Source: an uncultured bacterium (lineage in GTDB: Bacteria > Cloacimonadota > Cloacimonadia > Cloacimonadales > Cloacimonadaceae). Taken from it: a stretch of DNA of 11,717 nt. Location: assembly GCA_937960795.1 (NCBI GenBank), contig CALGPA010000088.1, positions 1 through 11,717 of the forward strand. Direction: 5' to 3'. The notes under the pieces are model-generated. The model searched no databases and was not told the origin of the DNA. It worked only from the letters and a program-made list of their open reading frames with translations. The position numbers and the translations under genes are program-made. Position 1 is the stretch's first letter, and each line of letters starts with the position of its first letter. Positions 7,140 through 11,717 of this stretch are shown one piece after another.

Positions 7140-7202
7140 CCCCAAAGCTGCTCTTCGCTTAGCTTCGGGGTCCCTAAGAAAATGCGAAGCGGTTTCTTGG
7201 GG
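7140..7202. repeat. Twin 10-bp stem-loops with complementary loops
   Basis: Stem 1 is 7140-7149 with 7161-7170 (one mismatch). Stem 2 is 7172-7181 with 7193-7202 (one G-U pair). Both loops are 11 nt. CTTCGC in loop 1 (7153-7158) is perfectly complementary to GCGAAG in loop 2 (7184-7189). CCCCAA at 7140-7145 can instead pair with TTGGGG at 7197-7202. The element can therefore form kissing loops or one large interrupted hairpin. Confidence 0.7.
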
Positions 7203-7203
7203 T

Positions 7204-7238
7204 GATTTTGGGGCACAAAATCGCGCGGCTATTTTGTG
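7204..7238. repeat. Two mutually exclusive stem-loops
   Basis: GATTTTG (7204-7210) pairs with CAAAATC (7216-7222). CACAAAAT (7214-7221) pairs with ATTTTGTG (7231-7238). Both stems are perfect and share the same CAAAAT strand, so only one can form at a time. Confidence 0.65.
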
Positions 7239-7243
7239 GGGGA

Positions 7244-7278
7244 GAAAAAGTCCTGCCCCGGGATGTACCGGGGCAGGA
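7244..7278 (-). terminator. Rho-independent terminator of the right-hand surface protein gene
   Basis: Read on the minus strand, TCCTGCCCCGG (7278-7268), loop TACATC, then CCGGGGCAGGA (7261-7251) form a perfect 11-bp GC-rich stem, followed directly by CTTTTTCT. It starts 25 nt after the TAG stop. On the plus strand the hairpin is followed by TCTTGTC, a poor tail, so the minus-strand gene is its main client. Confidence 0.92.
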
Positions 7279-7303
7279 TCTTGTCAGAGCTTAGGCTCTA
7301 TTA

Positions 7304-10300
7304 CTATTCCATCAGCATCATCTTACGCGTCTGAATATAGTCTCCTGCACGCAGGCGATAGAAGTAGATGCCGCTGGAGAGCGGGCTGCCATTTCTATCT
7401 TTTGCGTCAAAGACCACACGGTAGCGAGCGGAAGATTGCTGTTCATTTACAAGGGTACGAACCAGCTGTCCGCGGACGTTGTAGATATCCAAGCGCACAT
7501 TCGTGGGGTCTTTGATATCATAGCTGATCGTGGTTTCAGGATTGAACGGGTTCGGGTAGTTTCCATGCAGTGCAGTGACTGTCACGGGGATCACTTCATC
7601 TTCAGTGGAGGATGGCTCCAGAGTGAAGTTGAGAGTAGTATTTTGATTTGGTGAGACAAGGACATCCTCTATGGTTACAGAGGCAAATGATGTCGCACTG
7701 GCAGTTACGCTATAGGTTCCGATCGGCAGGTTTAGGCTATAAGCACCTGCACTGTTTGTCGTTGCAGTATAGTTTTCACCGGCAGAGACGGTGGCATTGG
7801 CGATGCCTTGTCCATTGTTTCTTCTGACGAAGCCGACGATGTTTCCGGTCACACTGTCTTTCACTAATGGGTTTGACATTGCAGCAGGGGAGGCGACATC
7901 GGCTGTGTAGATGGCTTTCACGCCCCAGCGATAGGTAGCATTTGCCAAGCTTTCCCATCCGTCATCTTCGAAGCTGAGATCTGTAATGATCTCATCAGTA
8001 AGTAGCACCCAGCTGCCTTCATTGTTTTCTTGTCCGGATACGAGGCGATATACTTCATATCCGATGAGACCGCGGGTTTCTTCGGTGACGGTTCTTTGGT
8101 TCTGGCTATGGTGATCTGCTCTAGAGCGACTGCCATCACGACGCAACTGATCTGCAGCGGCTTGATTTGAGCTTCTGCGAGCTCTGTGTTGAGCTTGAGC
8201 AGGGCCATCAAAGCTGACAATGGTCAGAGCGTTGCCAATGTAGATATTGTCGATAAACCATGTATACCACAATCCATCGTTTGAAGGAGGATCTACAGCA
8301 TTGAAAGCCAGAGTAATCTGTTGGCCACCATAAGCTGCAAGATCTACCACGAGGGGTTGATTGTAGGTGACTTGTCCACCTGTCTCAGCGCTTGCATCCC
8401 AGAGATTTGTCCATGTGTTTCCGGAGTCCAAGGAGACCTTAACGTAGTAGTGGTCGCCATTTGTGGAGCCAAGGAAGACATAGGAATCAAATCTCATATA
8501 GGCATCAGGCGGGCAATTGAAGGTAGGTGTGATCAGCCATTCGTCTTGATGTTCGTATGACCACCAGAGACCGGCTTGATAGCTACCGTGAGTCGGCACA
8601 GCATTTGCTTCGCCGGCGATCTCGATTGCTCCAACGCGTTTGAAAGTCGGGAAGACTCCCAGTGTGTTTGCCGGACCGGTGTTTGTGATTATCTGATCCC
8701 AATCCTGAGGCGGGAAGTTGGTATTCTCGAAGCTTTCGAGAATCTCCAGAGCGGTGGGATCGGGCTCTTCCCAAGTGATATTCACCGCAGAGAAGGAATC
8801 ATTGAGCTGAGCCGTGACACTGTGTGGCGCGTATGCGATCTCATCCAGGATCATGTCTCCCATCTCATAATTCGTAGCTCCTACATCGATGATGCCGGTC
8901 GTGGAGGTATATCCATTGCCGCTGATGATGTATTCATAGCTATTGTTTGCATATACAGCCGGGAAGAGGAATTCACCATCTGCGTCTGTGATAGCAGTGT
9001 AATTTGCATATCCCATGAGTTGGATCACAGCTCCCATGATTCCATCTGAAGTGTCCGAAGCGAGGATGGTGCCACTTACAGATACCATGGGCATGGGCTG
9101 CATGGTGAGATCCAACACTATCTCATCATCTTCTTCGAGAGTAAGATCTTGGGATTGAGTGATGTATCCATATCTGCTGAAGACTATGGTATAGGAATCC
9201 GGCAGAATATAGGGAATCTCATATTCACCATCGGCATTTGTGATGGCTTGATACCCGCTATCTTCAAACTGAACCAAGACCTCATCGAGCGGATCTCCAC
9301 TAGGATTGGTCACGGTTCCACTCAGATGCGCGACGCCACCGGGAATTCCGAGGATTGACGTCATCGGGAATTGTCCATCTGCAGTTCCGGTTGTGGGAGG
9401 ACTTTCGGGGAGGTAGGTCGTGCTGTCGCTATAGAAGTTTCTGGCGCGACTTTGGGGAAGGGTCTGACATCTGAATCTATCTTGAGAATTGTAGTACTGA
9501 GTATCCATCGGACGGTTTACCGTGACGAGGAGGTTTTCTCCATTCAGATATTCATAGGGAACATCGAAGATAATCGGAATGACGTTTTCTCCCGACGGGA
9601 AGTTCACTGTGGCATCAAAGACGAGGGTGCTGCCATCGGTGGTTGGAATCATGCCGTCGGTGAGGTCGGTCGCCGTGGTGGTGCCGAGCCAGATCTTCGT
9701 GGGCATATTGGGTAGATCGCTGACGAAGTTGTTGTAGAACTGGATACCGGTTACAAGACCAAAGAAGCTATCCAATTCGTCATGATACAGGATCATCTGG
9801 AAGAGGCTGTTCTTATAGTACATATCCATCGGGCGGCGAGCTAATTCGTTCCCTTCGCCTACAGTGTAGGCAAACTGACCCGAAGGCATCACCATGACCG
9901 TCATGGTGTCTGTAGTATCATTTGTGTCATTGGAATCATCCGGTAGGTCCACCATGCCATAGATCGTGACATTGCCCGTCTGGGTGGGAGACCATGGCAC
10001 CTGTACATTGATCTCTTGATCGATCTGGATGGCGGGTCCCGGCACAGAAGCGAGCTCGGTAGTTCCGCTCATGATTTTCACGTCATAAGCGCCGGCGGCT
10101 TGGGCTGCAGTACCAGTGTTTTTGACCCGGATCGTGTAGTTTGTAGGTGCTCCCACAGAAGGCGTGATATTGCCGCTGATGGTGAGCGCAGACATATCAT
10201 TTGGTTCTTTACGGATAGTGTTTGAGAAGCCCGGATTGGAAAGTACATCGTTTGTGTAGACTGTTCTTACAGCCCATTTATAGAGTCCGTTGCCAAAGCT

Positions 10301-11717
10301 TTCCCAGCTTGGATCCACAAATGTGGTGTCGGTAATGGTGCTTGGAGTGAGTGAGACCCAGCTTCCGGGGCTGTTTTCCTGCCCTGCTTGCAGACGCCAT
10401 ACTTGGTATCCGATGGGTAGTCTGGAGCTTGAGCGCGGGGGCTGTCTCAGGCTTTGGGCAGCTCTCTGAGGCGTTGCTTGCGCGCGAGATTCAGCCAATT
10501 CTGCGGCTTGAATCTCGGTGAGTCCACGGAAATCTCCCGGGATGACAGACGGTGGAGAGGTGCGAACTGCTTGATCTGCAGGGCCTATATAGATGTCGTC
10601 TACATACCATCCGGCATAGTTCACCGTCGTGGTTGCATACATCTCAAGGCGGATTTCCACATCGCTCATTCCATCAAAATCTGAGAGGTCGATGATGCGT
10701 TCCTGCCAGACTGTGCCTTGATAATCCCAACTGGGACCCCAGACTACGGTTCCATTTACAGAGATTTGTGCATAGTCGAAGTTACCAAAGAGATTCTCCC
10801 AGCTCCAGAAATTCATCTGAGTGTTTGAGAATCCGGAGAGGTCAAAGGTCTTGGTCAGGTAGTTGAAGCCACCGGAATTGGCGTAGTTTGTAGTGATCAC
10901 GGTTCCCCATAGGCCGGTTCCGGAATAAGCCTGCTGGGGCGGATTGACGTTTGTCCCGGTGTAGATAGGAGCCCAATCTGCTATATCATAGGAATCTGTG
11001 TATTCCCAGTCTCCGATAGGATCCCAAGTAGCAGTAGCTTCCCAATCTCCATCATCATTCTCGAAGTCGAAGAAATAGTAGTTTCCTGGCATACCCGGAG
11101 AACTCCAGATCAGATCTACCTGAGTCTCTTCATCGTTGAGCGTAGCCGTGACCGCTGAGGGCGGCAAAGTTAGCTCTTCGAGAGTCACGGTGCCCATGTC
11201 GTAGTTTGTGGCACCGACCGTGATGGATCCGGTGAGGTTTTGGTATCCGGGACGGAAGATGCTGTAGTTGTAAGTGTTTCCGGAAAGCACGTTTTGGACG
11301 GTAAACTGACCGGAAGCATTGGTCGTGGCAGAGTAGTCCAGGACGCCACTGAGGCTTATGATGGCATCACTAAGCCCGACAGTCGGATTATCGCTGCCGA
11401 CAACTGTTCCTGTCACAGACACAGACGCGGAAGGCGTCATGCTGAGATCTACTACGGTGTTTTCATCTTCAACGATGCTGAAAGTCTGACTTACGTCTTC
11501 ATAACCGACCTTGTGAGCCGTGAGAGTATAATCCCCTACAGGGACGTGTGAGAAGCTATATTCACCGGTGGCAGATGTGGTGGTGTGATAGACCGTGTCT
11601 TCGATGGTGATGAGCACGTCTTCCAAAGCATTCCCGCCGGAAGTGACGGTTCCACTCAGCGAGCCCATGTCATCCACATTCAGATAGAAGCGAGTGTTTG
11701 AGCGGTTGCTGGCGATG
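7304..11717 (-). CDS. Giant T9SS-secreted multi-domain surface protein, N-terminus cut by window edge
   Basis: 1470 codons are visible, ending at TAG (7304-7306). The frame stays open to the right edge. A GTG at 11677 has no RBS in front and sits inside a module tail (SNRSNTRFYLN) that matches other copies, so the true start is outside. Modules, counted from that GTG: two carboxypeptidase-regulatory-like domains (1-83, 84-169), an Fn3 domain split by an inserted jelly roll ending GWYVDDIYIG and an Arg-rich linker (170-489), CARDB-like (490-600), GEGN module (602-780), a second pair of regulatory-like domains (782-948), a second split Fn3 with jelly roll ending WFIDNIYIG (949-1270), a fifth regulatory-like domain (1275-1355), and a T9SS sorting tail (1373-1457). 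It is probably exported and anchored or released through T9SS as an adhesive or structural protein. No catalytic motif was seen. It is paralogous to the left-hand protein. Confidence 0.93.
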   Translation of the reverse strand, partial: IASNRSNTRFYLNVDDMGSLSGTVTSGGNALEDVLITIEDTVYHTTTSATGEYSFSHVPVGDYTLTAHKVGYEDVSQTFSIVEDENTVVDLSMTPSASVSVTGTVVGSDNPTVGLSDAIISLSGVLDYSATTNASGQFTVQNVLSGNTYNYSIFRPGYQNLTGSITVGATNYDMGTVTLEELTLPPSAVTATLNDEETQVDLIWSSPGMPGNYYFFDFENDDGDWEATATWDPIGDWEYTDSYDIADWAPIYTGTNVNPPQQAYSGTGLWGTVITTNYANSGGFNYLTKTFDLSGFSNTQMNFWSWENLFGNFDYAQISVNGTVVWGPSWDYQGTVWQERIIDLSDFDGMSDVEIRLEMYATTTVNYAGWYVDDIYIGPADQAVRTSPPSVIPGDFRGLTEIQAAELAESRAQATPQRAAQSLRQPPRSSSRLPIGYQVWRLQAGQENSPGSWVSLTPSTITDTTFVDPSWESFGNGLYKWAVRTVYTNDVLSNPGFSNTIRKEPNDMSALTISGNITPSVGAPTNYTIRVKNTGTAAQAAGAYDVKIMSGTTELASVPGPAIQIDQEINVQVPWSPTQTGNVTIYGMVDLPDDSNDTNDTTDTMTVMVMPSGQFAYTVGEGNELARRPMDMYYKNSLFQMILYHDELDSFFGLVTGIQFYNNFVSDLPNMPTKIWLGTTTATDLTDGMIPTTDGSTLVFDATVNFPSGENVIPIIFDVPYEYLNGENLLVTVNRPMDTQYYNSQDRFRCQTLPQSRARNFYSDSTTYLPESPPTTGTADGQFPMTSILGIPGGVAHLSGTVTNPSGDPLDEVLVQFEDSGYQAITNADGEYEIPYILPDSYTIVFSRYGYITQSQDLTLEEDDEIVLDLTMQPMPMVSVSGTILASDTSDGIMGAVIQLMGYANYTAITDADGEFLFPAVYANNSYEYIISGNGYTSTTGIIDVGATNYEMGDMILDEIAYAPHSVTAQLNDSFSAVNITWEEPDPTALEILESFENTNFPPQDWDQIITNTGPANTLGVFPTFKRVGAIEIAGEANAVPTHGSYQAGLWWSYEHQDEWLITPTFNCPPDAYMRFDSYVFLGSTNGDHYYVKVSLDSGNTWTNLWDASAETGGQVTYNQPLVVDLAAYGGQQITLAFNAVDPPSNDGLWYTWFIDNIYIGNALTIVSFDGPAQAQHRARRSSNQAAADQLRRDGSRSRADHHSQNQRTVTEETRGLIGYEVYRLVSGQENNEGSWVLLTDEIITDLSFEDDGWESLANATYRWGVKAIYTADVASPAAMSNPLVKDSVTGNIVGFVRRNNGQGIANATVSAGENYTATTNSAGAYSLNLPIGTYSVTASATSFASVTIEDVLVSPNQNTTLNFTLEPSSTEDEVIPVTVTALHGNYPNPFNPETTISYDIKDPTNVRLDIYNVRGQLVRTLVNEQQSSARYRVVFDAKDRNGSPLSSGIYFYRLRAGDYIQTRKMMLME
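7307..7561 (-). other. T9SS type A C-terminal sorting domain
   Basis: The last 85 residues carry the standard pattern: NYPNPFNPETTISYDI, then VRLDIYNVRGQLVRTLV, a strand with FDAKDRNG, then SSGIYFYRLRAGDYIQTRKMMLM. This FlgD-like beta sandwich is recognised by the type IX secretion system in FCB-group bacteria and is cut off or used for anchoring after export. Confidence 0.93.
8063..8221 (-). other. Arg/Gln/Ser-rich linker, second copy
   Basis: About 53 residues between the jelly roll (ends IYIGNALTIV) and the second half of the Fn3 domain (LIGYEVYRL). The stretch QAQHRARRSSNQAAADQLRR is strongly basic and low-complexity. The rest of the protein is acidic and beta-rich. Confidence 0.8.
10415..10576 (-). 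other. Arg/Gln/Ser-rich linker, first copy
   Basis: About 54 residues between the jelly roll (ends IYIGPADQ) and the Fn3 second half (PIGYQVWRL). It includes ESRAQATPQRAAQSLRQPPR. It occupies the same structural position as the second linker but with little residue identity, so position and composition are conserved rather than sequence. Confidence 0.8.

Larger units (their letters stand above)
6651..7303. other. Convergent non-coding region packed with repeats and hairpins
   Basis: The region lies between the ends of the antiporter (plus) and the right-hand surface protein (minus). Open frames across it change composition abruptly, have no RBS, and over the tandem array stay open in more than one frame merely because the repeat is 33 nt. 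From left to right it contains two small hairpins, a perfect 8-bp hairpin, five 33-bp tandem repeats, a long inverted repeat, several further stem-loops and a minus-strand terminator. No T-tract terminator for the antiporter is evident. Confidence 0.8.
7865..11677 (-). repeat. Internal duplication of a ~490-residue block in the right-hand protein
   Basis: The block [regulatory-like, regulatory-like, Fn3 with nested jelly roll and linker] occurs at about 10208-11677 and again at 7865-9334. A CARDB-like domain and a GEGN module separate the copies. Matching landmarks include SGTV, DADGE/SATGE, VGATNYxMG, IGYxVxRLxxGQEN and GSWVxLT. The copies are diverged in DNA. Confidence 0.85.

Noticed and set aside
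7251..7278. Bidirectional terminator also ending the antiporter transcript
   Set aside because: On the plus strand the hairpin is followed by TCTTGTC rather than a T-run, and it lies 600 nt past the antiporter stop.

Overview
This window looks like a chromosomal segment from a Bacteroidota/FCB-group bacterium. Candidatus Cloacimonadota (Cloacimonas or Syntrophosphaera-like) is the best fit. The clue is two giant secreted multi-domain proteins built from choice-of-anchor J, CARDB-like, ASH/choice-of-anchor D, Fn3 and carboxypeptidase-regulatory-like modules. One of them ends in a YPNPFNPET-type type IX secretion (T9SS) sorting tail. The organism call is an inference from protein style, not from a marker gene.

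Layout: (1) 1-4889, minus strand: the first giant protein. Its N-terminus and signal peptide are present and its C-terminus runs off the left edge. (2) 4890-5456: a divergent intergenic region. It holds the first protein's ribosome binding site and, on the plus strand, a very well conserved fluoride riboswitch (crcB motif, 5380-5428) directly in front of the next gene. (3) 5457-6650, plus strand: a 397-residue membrane cation/proton antiporter. (4) 6651-7303: a 653-base non-coding convergent region packed with hairpins, five 33-bp tandem repeats and a strong Rho-independent terminator serving the minus strand. (5) 7304 to the right edge, minus strand: the second giant protein, with its C-terminus and T9SS tail present and its true start outside the window.

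The most informative feature is the riboswitch-antiporter pair. It makes the antiporter a likely fluoride-induced gene, even though by sequence it is neither CrcB/Fluc nor a CLC-F channel. The antiporter sits as a one-gene plus-strand unit between two paralogous minus-strand surface proteins. Those two proteins share an uncharacterised module of about 170 residues, at least five copies in all, and each contains a large internal duplication. In the second protein, a jelly-roll domain plus an arginine-rich linker is nested inside an Fn3 domain, and this happens twice.
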